DNA from: Actinomycetospora sp. NBRC 106375 | GTDB lineage: Bacteria > Actinomycetota > Actinomycetes > Mycobacteriales > Pseudonocardiaceae | Direction of reading: 5' to 3' | Length of the DNA: 64,000 nucleotides | NCBI RefSeq assembly: GCF_030269665.1 | Contig: NZ_BSTS01000007.1 | Location: forward strand, 1-64,000 | Shown: piece by piece, positions 25,323 through 34,355 of the stretch | Layout: each line of letters begins with the position of its first letter | Numbering within the stretch: the stretch's first letter is position 1 | The notes under the pieces: model-generated | The model's input: the letters and a program-made list of their open reading frames with translations, nothing else | Told to the model about the DNA's origin: nothing | The model's database searches: none | Translations under genes and position numbers: made by a program

Positions 25323-26780
25323 GTGAGTTCGACGGAGGCGGGCCCGCCGCCGACGGTCGGTGGCGGTCGCTACACCCTCGGCGACCTCATCGGGCGCGGC
25401 GGCGCGGCAGAGGTCTTCCGCGCCCGCGACGAGCTGCTCGGGCGCGACGTCGCCGTCAAGCTCTTCCCCGCCGGCGTCGGCGAGGCCGACGAGTCCCGCC
25501 GCCAGCGCGAGGTCCAGACGCTCGCCGGGATGAACCACCCGGGCCTGGTCACGATCTACGACGTCGGCCAGGAGCGCGACCGCGCGTACTTCGTGATGCA
25601 GCTGATCGAGGGGGAGTCCCTCGCCGACCGCATCCGCAGCGGCCCGCTCGCCCTCGGCGACGTCGTGGCGCTCGGCGCGGCCCTCGGTGACGCGCTGACC
25701 TACGTGCACCGCCACGGCGTGGTCCACCGGGACATCAAGCCCGGCAACGTCCTGCTCGACACCGACGGCCGCCCGCACCTGTCGGACTTCGGCATCGCCG
25801 TGCTCGCCGACGCCACGAACATCACCGCCACCGGCATGGTGATCGGCACCGCGTCCTACCTGTCGCCGGAGCAGGTCCGCGGCCAGCAGGTGGGCCCGGC
25901 CTCCGACGTCTACGCGCTGGGCCTGGTGCTGCTCGAGTGCATCACCGCGCGCCGCGAGTACCCGGGCAACGCGCTCGAGGCCGCCGTCGCCCGCCTGCAC
26001 CGCGCGCCGGAGATCCCGCCCGACCTGCCGCCCGCGCTGGGCAACCTGCTCGCCGGGATGACGCTCGACGAGCCGACGGAGCGCCCCACCACCGAGCAGG
26101 TGGTCGGCGAGCTGCGGATGCTCGGCCGCGAGGTCGGGATGGACGCCCAGACCGTGCTGGCCCCGGCGCCGGTCACCGGCAGCGGCGCGATGCGCACCAC
26201 CGCGATGGGCGGCACGACCGGCCCGACGGCCTACGCGCCGATGGGGGCGACCAGCGGCCCGACCCGCGCGATGGGGACGCCGCCCGGCGGCTACCCCCCG
26301 GCGGCCTACGGGGCCACCGGCGCGTACGGCGCCGGCCCGACCGCCCTGGTGGGCGCCGGCGAGCCGCCGCCGGAGCCCGAGCAGAAGCCGCGGCGGGGCC
26401 GTCGCGCCGCGGTCGTCGCGCTGCTGGCGCTGCTGCTCGCCGGCGGCGTGGGCGGCTACTTCCTGCTCTCCAACCGCGAGGACGCGGCGCCGCCCGCGCC
26501 GGTCGTCCCGGCGCCGGTGCTCACGTCGAGCAGCACGACCACCACCGAGCAGGAGACGACCACCCGCTCGCGGCGCACCACCGAGCCGACGACCACGACC
26601 ACCGTGGCGCCCCCGCCGGTCACGACCGTGCGCCCGACCACGACCACGACCACCGTCGTCGTGCCGCCGGTCAACCCCGGCGGCGGGACCGACGGCGGGA
26701 CCGGTACCGGCGGGACCGACGGCGGGACCACGGACGGGGGACTGGTCAACCCCGGCGGTGGCGGCGAACGGACCCGCTAG
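25323..26780 (+). CDS. Transmembrane Ser/Thr protein kinase (third kinase)
   Basis: 485 residues. The kinase domain (about 16-275) has GRGGAAEVF, Lys46 in DVAVK, VHRDIKP with Asp137, SDFGIAVL and GTASYLSPEQ. A Thr/Ala/Gly/Tyr-rich juxtamembrane region, a basic PRRGRRA stretch and one TM (~362-384) follow. The extracellular part is a Thr/Pro/Val low-complexity stalk ending in Gly repeats, with no PASTA or other sensor fold. GTG 25323 has GAGGAGG 10 bases upstream. Its partner substrates are unknown; its stop overlaps the convergent DUF397 gene by 4 bp. Confidence 0.92.
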   Translation: MSSTEAGPPPTVGGGRYTLGDLIGRGGAAEVFRARDELLGRDVAVKLFPAGVGEADESRRQREVQTLAGMNHPGLVTIYDVGQERDRAYFVMQLIEGESLADRIRSGPLALGDVVALGAALGDALTYVHRHGVVHRDIKPGNVLLDTDGRPHLSDFGIAVLADATNITATGMVIGTASYLSPEQVRGQQVGPASDVYALGLVLLECITARREYPGNALEAAVARLHRAPEIPPDLPPALGNLLAGMTLDEPTERPTTEQVVGELRMLGREVGMDAQTVLAPAPVTGSGAMRTTAMGGTTGPTAYAPMGATSGPTRAMGTPPGGYPPAAYGATGAYGAGPTALVGAGEPPPEPEQKPRRGRRAAVVALLALLLAGGVGGYFLLSNREDAAPPAPVVPAPVLTSSSTTTTEQETTTRSRRTTEPTTTTTVAPPPVTTVRPTTTTTTVVVPPVNPGGGTDGGTGTGGTDGGTTDGGLVNPGGGGERTR

Positions 26781-27109
26781 GTCCCCGCGCCGAACTCCCC
26801 GGCGACGACGCCGTCGCGGAAGGCGGTCCACTCGTCGTCGCGGAAGTGCAGGACCGCGCCGGACGAGGTCTCGAGCACCGCGCGGCCGCCGGCCGGGGCC
26901 GTGCTCACCTCGACCGCGCCGTTGGCCGAGGGGGCGTCGCGGGCGACCTCGTCGAGGAACGCCGACCACGCGGGCCCGTCGAGGTGCAGGACGGCGCCGT
27001 CGCCGTGCTCCTTGGTGTCCCGCAGGTAGGCCGCGCCGTCGGCTTCGAGGATCTCGACGCAGCTCGCGCCGTTGGAGCTGAAACTGGAGGTCCGCCATCC
27101 GTGCGTCAT
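26777..27109 (-). CDS. DUF397-domain protein
   Basis: 110 residues. It starts with the diagnostic WRTSSFSSNGASCVEI of DUF397 and contains two related segments, GAVLHLDGPAWSAFLDEVA and GAVLHFRDDEWTAFRDGVV, that suggest internal duplication. ATG 27109 has AGGAGA 7 bases upstream; the frame continues upstream without a better start. DUF397 proteins pair with Scr1-type XRE regulators, as with the gene at 27181 on the same strand, and often act as their antagonist or partner in development. Confidence 0.88.
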   Translation of the reverse strand: MTHGWRTSSFSSNGASCVEILEADGAAYLRDTKEHGDGAVLHLDGPAWSAFLDEVARDAPSANGAVEVSTAPAGGRAVLETSSGAVLHFRDDEWTAFRDGVVAGEFGAGT

Positions 27110-27180
27110 GAGCTCGTCTCCTTGCTGCACCCGGGGAGCGATGCGGGCCGCGACACGGTCCCCCCGCCGCGGCTGAGGGC

Positions 27181-28056
27181 TCAGGGCCCCAGCGTCGCGC
27201 GCCGGGTGCGGATCACCTCGAGCGAGGCGTCCTCCGGCAGCGCCGCGTCGCGCAGTCTTGCAGCGGCCGTGCGGTATCCGCCAATCCGGTCGGGATCCTG
27301 GACGTAGACCGCGCCATCTTGGAACTCCACGTAACCGATCGATCGCGCAGCGTCGAAATCGAGCAGCGTGAACTCGCCGTCGAGCCCGTCGTGGACGGCG
27401 ACCGCCAACGGCATCACCCGGATGGACACGTTCTTCTGCTCCGAGAGAGTGAGCAGGTGGTCGAGCTGGTCGGCCATCACCGCGGGCCCGCCCACCATGC
27501 GGTGGAGGATCGTCTCCTCGATCACCGCCTCGTAGTGGAGCGGTCGTGACGCGTCGTGCAGGCGCTGCTGGCGGGCGAGGCGCAGCCCGACGACGCGGTC
27601 GACGTCGATCACCGGCACGCGCAGGGCGTCCGCGAGCAGCGCGGTGGCGTACGCGCGGGTCTGCAGCAGGCCGTGCAGGAGCAGCGGCTCGTAGGCGAAG
27701 GCCGCCGAGGCGAGGCCCTCGAGCCCGACGAAGGTGCGCAGCCAGTCGGGCACGACGTCGGCGAAGGGTGCCCACCAGGTGCCGCGGTCGGCCGCCGACG
27801 CCAGCGACGCGAGGCGCTCGACGTCGGTGGGGTCGGTGCCGTACGAGCGCAGAAGCCTGCCGACCTCGTCGGGCCGTTGCTGGTTCTTGCCCTGCTCCAA
27901 GTAGTTGATCTTCGCGTGGGTGCAGCCGAGCACGCGCGCGGCGGCGGTCTGCGTGTGGCCGGCCCCCTCGCGTGCGGCGCGCAACTCGTGACCGATCAGC
28001 CAGCGCAGCGCGCTGGGGTCGGTGCGTTCGGCCTCCACCGGTCCCTCCCGTGCCAC
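27181..28056 (-). CDS. XRE-family regulator with DUF5753 domain (Scr1-like)
   Basis: 291 residues. An N-terminal helix-turn-helix (GHTQTAAARVLGCTHAKINYLEQGK, given here as two pieces: GHTQTAAARVLG at about 31-42 and CTHAKINYLEQGK after it) precedes the DUF5753 domain with FVGLEGLASAAFAYEPLLL and VMPLAVAVHDGLDGEFTLLD. It is followed by a DUF397 gene, the standard pair in streptomycetes and relatives; it probably represses its own locus. TACATGTA at 28137-28144 upstream is a possible operator. Ligand unknown. Confidence 0.9.
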   Translation of the reverse strand: MAREGPVEAERTDPSALRWLIGHELRAAREGAGHTQTAAARVLGCTHAKINYLEQGKNQQRPDEVGRLLRSYGTDPTDVERLASLASAADRGTWWAPFADVVPDWLRTFVGLEGLASAAFAYEPLLLHGLLQTRAYATALLADALRVPVIDVDRVVGLRLARQQRLHDASRPLHYEAVIEETILHRMVGGPAVMADQLDHLLTLSEQKNVSIRVMPLAVAVHDGLDGEFTLLDFDAARSIGYVEFQDGAVYVQDPDRIGGYRTAAARLRDAALPEDASLEVIRTRRATLGP

Positions 28057-28124
28057 CGGCGCCGCCGGTCGGCGCCGGTCGTCCGGACGAGGGTAGCCAG
28101 CAGCGCCGACACGAAGCGGTGAAC

Positions 28125-28144
28125 TACGCTTCCCCCTACATGTA
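28125..28144. promoter_or_regulatory. Divergent promoter/operator of XRE gene
   Basis: TACGCT at 28125-28130 could be a -10 box, and TACATGTA at 28137-28144 is a perfect AT-rich palindrome in a GC-rich gap between the XRE gene and the gene at 28211. Both are candidates only. Confidence 0.35.
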
Positions 28145-28210
28145 ACGACGGGCGACGCGGAGGGGCGGCGCCCGTCTCCGGTACTGGCGCGTCACCCGTG
28201 GAGGCCGTCG

Positions 28211-28615
28211 GTGGTCGTCGAACGTTCGGTCGAGCCCCACCAGGACCCGACTCCCCTGCCGGGCGGCCCGGACTGGGTCGCGCAATGGATCCTGCCCGCC
28301 GAACCGGCGAGCGGGACGACGACCACGACCGCGACCGGGCACCGCGCGACCCTCACCCACTGCCGCTGCGGGCTGCCGGTGGGCGGCGACGGCTACGACG
28401 TGGCGGCCGACCCGGAGCCCGCCGAGGTCGCCTCGGTGACGGTGCTGGGCCAGGTCCCCGGGGTCGCCCGCTGGGACCGCGGCGCCGACGGGCTGTGGCA
28501 CCCGGCCCGCTCGCGCTACCAGGCGGCGGGCCCGCCGGTGCCGTGGCGGGCGCTGGGTGTGTGCGCCGAGCACCGGCGCCACCGGATCGTGCCGGTCACC
28601 CGCCGCGCGCGGTGA
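28211..28615 (+). CDS. Hypothetical protein (134 aa)
   Basis: I do not recognise the family. The protein is soluble, Pro/Gly-rich, with no TM or signal peptide. It has scattered Cys and His (THCRCGLPVGG and GVCAEHRRHRIVPV) that might bind a metal. The GTG start at 28211 has GGAGG 7 bases upstream, supporting real translation. It is divergent from the XRE gene and ends 12 bases before the convergent GH65 gene. Confidence 0.6.
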   Translation: MVVERSVEPHQDPTPLPGGPDWVAQWILPAEPASGTTTTTATGHRATLTHCRCGLPVGGDGYDVAADPEPAEVASVTVLGQVPGVARWDRGADGLWHPARSRYQAAGPPVPWRALGVCAEHRRHRIVPVTRRAR

Positions 28616-28627
28616 TCCCGGCGGGCC

Positions 28628-30985
28628 TCACCCGTGGCGCCGGAACAGCGGCGCGCGCCCGGGCGGCTGCTCCACCTCGCCGACGGCGGGCGCGGGCGGG
28701 ACGTCGAGCGTGACCGGGTCCTCGGGCGAGAGCGTGACCTCCTCGCCGTGGTGGCCGATCGTGATCTCTTTGCCGTCCTCGAGCGTGTAGGTCACCGACG
28801 CGCCCTCGGCCGCGATGTGCAGCGAGCGCCCCCGCCACTGGATCCGGAACCGCACGCCGGAGAGCGCCTCGGGCAGTCTCGGCGCGAACGTCAGCCGCCC
28901 GTCGTGGGTGCGCATCCCGCCGAGGCCCATGACGATCGCGGTCCAGGCGCTGCCCATCGCCGCCAGGTGCACCCCGTCGCGCACGTTGTGCTCGAGGTCG
29001 GCGAGGTCCATCTGGGCGGACTCGCAGAGGTAGTCGTAGGCGAGGTCCATGTGGCCGGTCTCGGCGGCCATCACCGCGAGCGTGCCGGGCGAGAGCGAGG
29101 AGTCCCGCACGGTGATGCGCTCGTAGTAGACGAAGTTGTCGTGCTTCTGCTCGGGGGTGAACGCGTCCGGGCACTGCACCATCGCCAGCACGAGGTCGGG
29201 CTGCTTGACGACCTGCTTGCGGTAGAGGTCGAAGTACGGGTAGTTGAGCAGCAGGGGGTAGTTCTCCTCGGGCGTCTGCTCGAAGTCCCACACCGCGTGG
29301 CGGGTGAAGCCCTCGCTCTGCTGGTGCACGCCGAGCGCCTGGTCGTACGGGATCACCATCGCGTTGGCCGCGCTGCGCCAGCTCGCGATCTCCTCCGGGG
29401 AGACGTGCAGGCGCTCCGCCTCGCGGGGCCAGCGCACCGCGGCGTCGGCGGCCCCGCGCAGGTTCTTCTGCGCCATGAGGTTCGTGTAGACGTTGTTGTC
29501 GGCGACGGCCGAGTACTCGTCGGGACCGGTGACGCCGTCGATGCGGAACGCGCTGTCGCTGTCGTGGTGGCCCAGCGAGCGCCACAGCCGCGCCGTGGCG
29601 ACGAGGAGGTCGACGCCGATCTCGCGCTCGAACGCCTTGTCGTCGGTGGCCGCGACGTAGCGCATGACGGCGTCGGCGATGTCGGCGTTGACGTGGAACG
29701 CGGCGGTGCCGGCGGGCCAGTAGCCCGAGCACTCCTCGCCGTTGATCGTCCGCCAGGCGAACGCGGCGCCCTCGAGCCCGAGGTGCGCGGCGTGGGCGGT
29801 GGCGGTCTCGAGCGTGCTGTGCCGCCAGCGCAGCGCGTCCGCGGCCGCCCGCGGCTGGGTGTACATGAACACCGGCAGTACGAAGGTCTCGCCGTCCCAG
29901 AAGCTGTGACCGTCGTAGCCCTGGCCGGTCAGCCCCTTGGCCCCGATCGCCCGGTGCTCGGCACGGGCGCCGGCCTGCAGCACCTGGAACAGGCAGAACC
30001 GCAGCGCCTGCTGCAGCCGCGGGTCGCCGTCGATCTCGAGGTCGGCCTTCGCCCAGAAGTCGTCGAGGTACTCGCGCTGCGCGGCGACGAGGCCGTCCCA
30101 CCCGGTGTAGACCGACGCGTCGAGGGCGGCCTCGACCTGGTCGACGATCGCGGGCTGGGAGCGCTGGCTCGACCAGCCGTAGGCCATGTACTTGACGACC
30201 TGGACGGACTGGCCCGGCTTGAGGCGTGTGATCACCGTGGTGCGCCCGACGTTGTTCGAGCACGAGCTCGTGACCTTGGCGTCGTCGGGCCCCTCGACCT
30301 GGTGCTCCATCGCCGCGCCGACCCGCAGCTCCGAGCGTCGGGTCTGGTGGGTCATGCGGGCGCCGTGGCTCGAGTTCGAGTGGTGCTCGGGCACCAGCAC
30401 GTCCTGCAGTGCCGCGGCGACGCGCGGGTCCCCCTCGATCACCGGCATCTGCTCGTTGGCGAAGAGCTCCGACTGGATCACCAGCAGCGCCTCGGAGCCG
30501 GCGTCCTCGGGCACCGAGACCTCGTAGCGGATCGCGGCGACCGCGCGCTGCGAGAACGACACGAGCCGCTCCGAGGTCACCGTCACCCGCTGGCCGTTGG
30601 GCGAGACCCAGTCGACGTGACGGGTCAGCGTCCCGGCGCGCATGTCGAGCGTGCGGTGGTGCGCGTTCACCTGGCCGTAGCGCACGTCGAGGGGCTCGTC
30701 GTCGACGAGCACGCGGATGAGCTTGCCGTTCGGGACGTTGACCAGCGTCTGGCCCTCGTCCGGGAAGCCGAAGCCGCCCTCGGCGTGCGGCAGCGGGCGC
30801 GACTCGAAGAACGAGTTGAGGTAGGTGCCCGGCATCGCGTGCGGCTCCCCCTCGTCGAGGTTGCCGCGCATCCCGACATGGCCGTTGGCCAGCGCGAACA
30901 GCGACTCGGTCTGCGGCAGGGCGTCGAGGTCGACGTGCGGCTCGTGCACGGTCCAGGGGTCGACGCGGAACGGGTTGGCGATCAC
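28628..30985 (-). CDS. Glycoside hydrolase family 65 protein (disaccharide phosphorylase-like)
   Basis: 785 residues, typical of GH65 enzymes such as trehalose, maltose or kojibiose phosphorylase, which split alpha-glucosides with phosphate. An N-terminal beta-sandwich (ESLFALANGHVGMRG) precedes the (alpha/alpha)6 barrel with YDGHSFWDGE, VTGPDEY holding the general acid Glu490, and YDYLCESAQMDLADLEHN. A phosphate-binding role for KQPDLVLAM-to-SLSPGTLAVMAA is expected from the family. GTG 30985 has GAGGAG upstream. It lies alone and divergent from an aldo/keto reductase. Exact linkage specificity cannot be read from sequence. Confidence 0.92.
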   Translation of the reverse strand: MIANPFRVDPWTVHEPHVDLDALPQTESLFALANGHVGMRGNLDEGEPHAMPGTYLNSFFESRPLPHAEGGFGFPDEGQTLVNVPNGKLIRVLVDDEPLDVRYGQVNAHHRTLDMRAGTLTRHVDWVSPNGQRVTVTSERLVSFSQRAVAAIRYEVSVPEDAGSEALLVIQSELFANEQMPVIEGDPRVAAALQDVLVPEHHSNSSHGARMTHQTRRSELRVGAAMEHQVEGPDDAKVTSSCSNNVGRTTVITRLKPGQSVQVVKYMAYGWSSQRSQPAIVDQVEAALDASVYTGWDGLVAAQREYLDDFWAKADLEIDGDPRLQQALRFCLFQVLQAGARAEHRAIGAKGLTGQGYDGHSFWDGETFVLPVFMYTQPRAAADALRWRHSTLETATAHAAHLGLEGAAFAWRTINGEECSGYWPAGTAAFHVNADIADAVMRYVAATDDKAFEREIGVDLLVATARLWRSLGHHDSDSAFRIDGVTGPDEYSAVADNNVYTNLMAQKNLRGAADAAVRWPREAERLHVSPEEIASWRSAANAMVIPYDQALGVHQQSEGFTRHAVWDFEQTPEENYPLLLNYPYFDLYRKQVVKQPDLVLAMVQCPDAFTPEQKHDNFVYYERITVRDSSLSPGTLAVMAAETGHMDLAYDYLCESAQMDLADLEHNVRDGVHLAAMGSAWTAIVMGLGGMRTHDGRLTFAPRLPEALSGVRFRIQWRGRSLHIAAEGASVTYTLEDGKEITIGHHGEEVTLSPEDPVTLDVPPAPAVGEVEQPPGRAPLFRRHG

Positions 30986-31075
30986 GGAGGTTCTCCTCGT
31001 GCGGGGGCCGGGGCCCGCCGGGAGCGTCGTCGATCTCCCCGCGGAGGTCGGCGCGGAGAATAGTCCGGGCGCGCC

Positions 31076-31081
31076 TACCGT
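31076..31081 (+). promoter_or_regulatory. -10 box of aldo/keto reductase gene (leaderless)
   Basis: TACCGT ends 7 bases before ATG 31089, and no Shine-Dalgarno is present. This fits transcription starting at the start codon. Confidence 0.55.
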
Positions 31082-31088
31082 GGACGGC

Positions 31089-32078
31089 ATGGCCTCCCGC
31101 GTCCGCATCCCCCGCACCGATATCGAGGTCCACCCGCTCTGCCTGGGCGGCAACGTCTTCGGCTGGACCGCCGACGAGGAGACCTCCCACGCGGTGCTCG
31201 ACGCCTACCGCGCAGCCGGGGGGAACTTCGTCGACACGGCCGACTCCTACACCTGGCGCGTCGAGGGCAACTCCGGCGGCGACTCCGAGCGGGTGCTCGG
31301 GTCGTGGCTGTCCTCGCGGGGTCGGGACGACGTCGTCGTGGCCACCAAGGTCGGGTCGTGGCCGGAGCGCCCGGGCCTCGCGCCGGACAACCTGCGCGCC
31401 GCCTGCGACGACTCGTTGCGCCGCCTGCAGACCGACCACATCGACCTCTACTACGCCCATCGCGACGACCCCGACACGCCGCTCGAGGACACCCTCGGGG
31501 CGTTCGACGAGCTGGTGCGGGCGGGGAAGATCCGCCATGTCGGGCTGTCGAACTACTCGGCGGAGCGGCTGACGAGCGCGCTGGAGGTGGCGGACCGGCA
31601 CGGACTGGCCCGCCCCGTCGCCCTGCAGCCGCACTACAACCTCGTCGAGCGCGCGGTCTACGAGGACGACCTCGCCGAGGTGGCCGCGTCCGCCGACCTC
31701 GGCGTCATGCCCTACTTCGCGCTGGCCAAGGGGTTCCTGACCGGGAAGTACCGGCCCGGCTCCGATGCCGTGGCCGCGGCCGTCGACACCTCCGGGCCGA
31801 TGGCCTCGGCACGGGCCGGCGGCGCGGTCGAGTACCTCGACGACCGCGGCGCCCGCGTGCTCGGGGTGCTCGACGAGGTCGCCGGCGCCCACGCCGTCCC
31901 GGTCGCGGCGGTCGCCCTCGCGTGGCTCGCCGCCCAGCCGACCGTCACCGCGCCGATCGCGTCGGCCCGCACGGTGTCCCAGCTCGGCACGATCCTGCCG
32001 ATGGCCGAGCTGACCCTCGCCCCCGACGAGCTCGGCGCCCTCACCGAGGCCTCGGAGGACACCCGATTGGCGGGGTGA
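31089..32078 (+). CDS. Aldo/keto reductase
   Basis: 329 residues with the (beta/alpha)8 NADPH-dependent reductase pattern. FVDTADSYTW holds catalytic Asp and Tyr, VATKVGSWP gives the Lys, and DLYYAHRDDPDTPLED replaces the usual catalytic His region. The C-terminal NADPH site appears in IASARTVSQLG. It belongs with AKR families that act on sugars or aldehydes; the substrate is unknown. The ATG at 31089 appears leaderless. It is divergent from the GH65 gene, which suggests linked sugar metabolism, and precedes an IclR gene by 16 bases. Confidence 0.9.
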   Translation: MASRVRIPRTDIEVHPLCLGGNVFGWTADEETSHAVLDAYRAAGGNFVDTADSYTWRVEGNSGGDSERVLGSWLSSRGRDDVVVATKVGSWPERPGLAPDNLRAACDDSLRRLQTDHIDLYYAHRDDPDTPLEDTLGAFDELVRAGKIRHVGLSNYSAERLTSALEVADRHGLARPVALQPHYNLVERAVYEDDLAEVAASADLGVMPYFALAKGFLTGKYRPGSDAVAAAVDTSGPMASARAGGAVEYLDDRGARVLGVLDEVAGAHAVPVAAVALAWLAAQPTVTAPIASARTVSQLGTILPMAELTLAPDELGALTEASEDTRLAG

Positions 32079-32094
32079 GCGTCGCTCGGGTGTC

Positions 32095-32931
32095 ATGGGC
32101 GGTGTGAGCGCGCTCTCCTCGGTGCACCGCGCCCTGCAGGTGCTCGAGGTGGTGGCCGCGGCCGGCGACGGGATCACCGCCAAGGCCGTCGCCCGGCGGC
32201 TCGAGTACAACCTCTCGACGACCTACCACCTGCTCGACAGCCTCGTGTCCGACGGCTACCTGGTGCGGCTCGAGACCTCGCGCGGCTTCGGGCTGGGGCC
32301 GAAGGTCCCCGCGCTGCAGGACCGCCTGGTCGCCCAGCTGGCCGTCCCGCGCGGCCTGGGCCGCATTCTGCGCTCGGTGCACCGCGCCGCGGAGGCCGGC
32401 ACGCTCTACACCGCGTTCCGGGGCGAGGACGTCGTGGTCGTCGCCCACGACGACTGCGCCAGCCACCCCGTGCCGGTCATCTCGTCGTGGCGCGGCGCGC
32501 TGCACGCCACCGCGGTCGGCAAGCTCCTGCTCGCCGAGTGCGAGGACGGGGTGCGGACGGCCGTCCTGTCCCGCGACGGGCTGCCGTCGCTGGCCTACCG
32601 CACGATCACCGACCGCGCCGACCTCGACCGCGAGCTGGAGGCCGTGCGGCGCCGCGGCGTGGCCACCGACCGCGGCGAGTTCCACGAGCGGCTCGCCTGC
32701 CTGGCCGCGCCCGTCCGCGTGCCGGGCGAGCTCGGCGGACCGACGCTGGTGGGCGCGGTCGCGGTGGCCGTGCCCGTGGTGCCCGCCGGCGGGCCCGGGA
32801 GCATCGCGGACCGGCGCGACCGCCTGGAGCGCGCGGTCCGCGCCGGCGCCGATCGCGCCGCCGGTGCCCTGCTCGCCCCGGTTTCCGCTGGGTGGGAGAG
32901 TCCCGGGCCTTCCGCCGCCCGGCGCGGATAG
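32095..32931 (+). CDS. IclR-family transcriptional regulator
   Basis: 278 residues. The N-terminal winged helix (about 5-65) includes GITAKAVARRLEYNLSTTYHLLDSLVSDGYL, given here as ITAKAVARRLEYNLSTTYHL in part. The C-terminal effector domain has the family motif SWRGALHATAVGKLLLA, followed by HERLACLAAPVRV. The start may be ATG 32095 or GTG 32104. It lies 16 bases after the AKR and 11 bases before the MetE-like gene, so it may regulate either. Effector unknown. Confidence 0.88.
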   Translation: MGGVSALSSVHRALQVLEVVAAAGDGITAKAVARRLEYNLSTTYHLLDSLVSDGYLVRLETSRGFGLGPKVPALQDRLVAQLAVPRGLGRILRSVHRAAEAGTLYTAFRGEDVVVVAHDDCASHPVPVISSWRGALHATAVGKLLLAECEDGVRTAVLSRDGLPSLAYRTITDRADLDRELEAVRRRGVATDRGEFHERLACLAAPVRVPGELGGPTLVGAVAVAVPVVPAGGPGSIADRRDRLERAVRAGADRAAGALLAPVSAGWESPGPSAARRG

Positions 32932-32934
32932 CGT
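32929..32934 (+). promoter_or_regulatory. -10 box of MetE-like gene (leaderless)
   Basis: TAGCGT ends 8 bases before ATG 32943. It lies at the 3' end of the IclR gene, so the MetE-like gene may have its own leaderless transcript. Confidence 0.4.
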
Positions 32935-32942
32935 GCCGGAGC

Positions 32943-34070
32943 ATGAGTGCCCGGACCATCGCCCCGTTCCGTGCCGACCACGTCGGGAGCCTGCTGCGAC
33001 CGCCCGCCCTCAAGCAGGCGCGCGCCGACCACGCCGAGGGACGGATCGGCGCCGACGAGCTGCGCAAGGTCGAGGACGACGCCATCCGCGACGCCGTCGC
33101 CCTCCAGGAGGACGCGGGCCTGCAGGCGGCCACCGACGGCGAGATGCGCCGCACGTCATGGCACATGGACTTCCTCTACCAGCTCGACGGCGTGACCTCG
33201 TCGCAGGACTCGTCGGTCGAGGTCGCGTTCCGCAACAAGTCCGGCGACCTGACGTTCGCGGCGATGTCGCTGGTGATCGACCAGCGGATCGGGATCTCCA
33301 AGACGATCTTCGGCGACGCCTTCTCGATGCTGGCGTCGACCGTGACCACCGCCGTCCCGAAGCTGACGATCCCCTCGCCCTCGATGCTGCACTACCGCCT
33401 CGGCGGCGCCCCGGTCCACGAGGGCTCGCCGTACTCCGACCCCGACCAGTTCTGGGCCGACCTCGCCGCGGCGTACCGGTCCGAGGTCGCGCGCCTCTAC
33501 GAGGCCGGCGTGCGCTACCTCCAGCTCGACGACACCTCGCTGGCGTACCTCAACGACCCGGCCCAGCGCGAGTCGATGGCGGCACGCGGCGAGGACGCCG
33601 ATCACATGCACGAGCGTTACGTCCGCACCATCAACGAGGTCCTGCGCGACCGCCCCGCCGACCTGCGCGTCACCACCCACATGTGCCGCGGCAACTACCG
33701 CTCCTCCTGGGCGGCCGAGGGCGGCTACGACTACGTCGCCGAGACCGTCTTCGGCGGCCTCGAGATCGACGGCTTCTTCTGCGAGTACGACGACGCCCGC
33801 TCCGGCGACTTCTCGCCGCTGCGCTTCGTCCCGCGCGGCGACCAGCAGGTCGTGCTCGGCCTCGTGACGACGAAGACCGGCGAGCTCGAGGACCCGGACA
33901 CGCTCAAGCGCCGCATCGAGGAGGCGTCGAAGTACGTGCCCCTCGAGCAGCTCTGCCTCTCCCCGCAGTGCGGGTTCTCGTCGACGGTGGAGGGCAACGA
34001 CCTGACCGTCGACCAGCAGCGCGCCAAGCTCGACCTCGTCGTCTCCGTCGCTCGCGACGTCTGGGGCTGA
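32943..34070 (+). CDS. MetE C-terminal-like methyltransferase (cobalamin-independent methionine synthase II family)
   Basis: 375 residues, matching the single-barrel YxjG/YxjH-type proteins rather than full-length MetE. The start APFRADHVGSLLRP is diagnostic of the family. Zinc ligands are visible as His246 and Cys248 in THMCRGN and Cys343 in SPQCGFSS. It would transfer a methyl group to homocysteine or a related thiol from an unknown donor. It follows the IclR gene by 11 bases. Lack of the N-terminal MetE half is normal for this subfamily. Confidence 0.87.
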   Translation: MSARTIAPFRADHVGSLLRPPALKQARADHAEGRIGADELRKVEDDAIRDAVALQEDAGLQAATDGEMRRTSWHMDFLYQLDGVTSSQDSSVEVAFRNKSGDLTFAAMSLVIDQRIGISKTIFGDAFSMLASTVTTAVPKLTIPSPSMLHYRLGGAPVHEGSPYSDPDQFWADLAAAYRSEVARLYEAGVRYLQLDDTSLAYLNDPAQRESMAARGEDADHMHERYVRTINEVLRDRPADLRVTTHMCRGNYRSSWAAEGGYDYVAETVFGGLEIDGFFCEYDDARSGDFSPLRFVPRGDQQVVLGLVTTKTGELEDPDTLKRRIEEASKYVPLEQLCLSPQCGFSSTVEGNDLTVDQQRAKLDLVVSVARDVWG

Positions 34071-34155
34071 CGCCGGCGCCGGGGTTGTCGCAGCGAACGC
34101 GCGCCACCGCGCCCCCGCGCCTCCGCGTGCGCGAGCCCCGTAGGCCCCGAGAACG

Positions 34156-34204
34156 AACGAACGGCGCTCTCGCTGCTTCTGAAGCAGCGAGAGCGCCGTT
34201 CGTT
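34156..34204. repeat. Perfect 24-bp-arm palindrome, copy 1
   Basis: Arms 34156-34179 and 34181-34204 are exactly complementary around one base (start AACGAACGGCGCTCTCGCTG, end ...GTTCGTT). It follows the MetE-like gene and precedes the AbiEi-like gene. A related copy lies at 35367-35415 on the other side. It could serve as a terminator and looks like a dispersed element. Confidence 0.85.
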
Positions 34205-34355
34205 TCCGCGGCGGCTCGGCGAACGCCAGAAGTGGCCCTCCGAACAGATGAAGATCGCGCCGGCGCGGTCTCGCCTCATCCCCACCGTCCGCCGCCGTCC
34301 ACAGCCCCTGTCATTCGGCTACCTCGCCGAGGAGTCGGGGTCGGACCCTCGGCCC

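Noticed and set aside
28596..32210. 1204-codon open frame on the minus strand
   Set aside because: It runs through GH65, AKR and IclR genes in the wrong frame and is low complexity.
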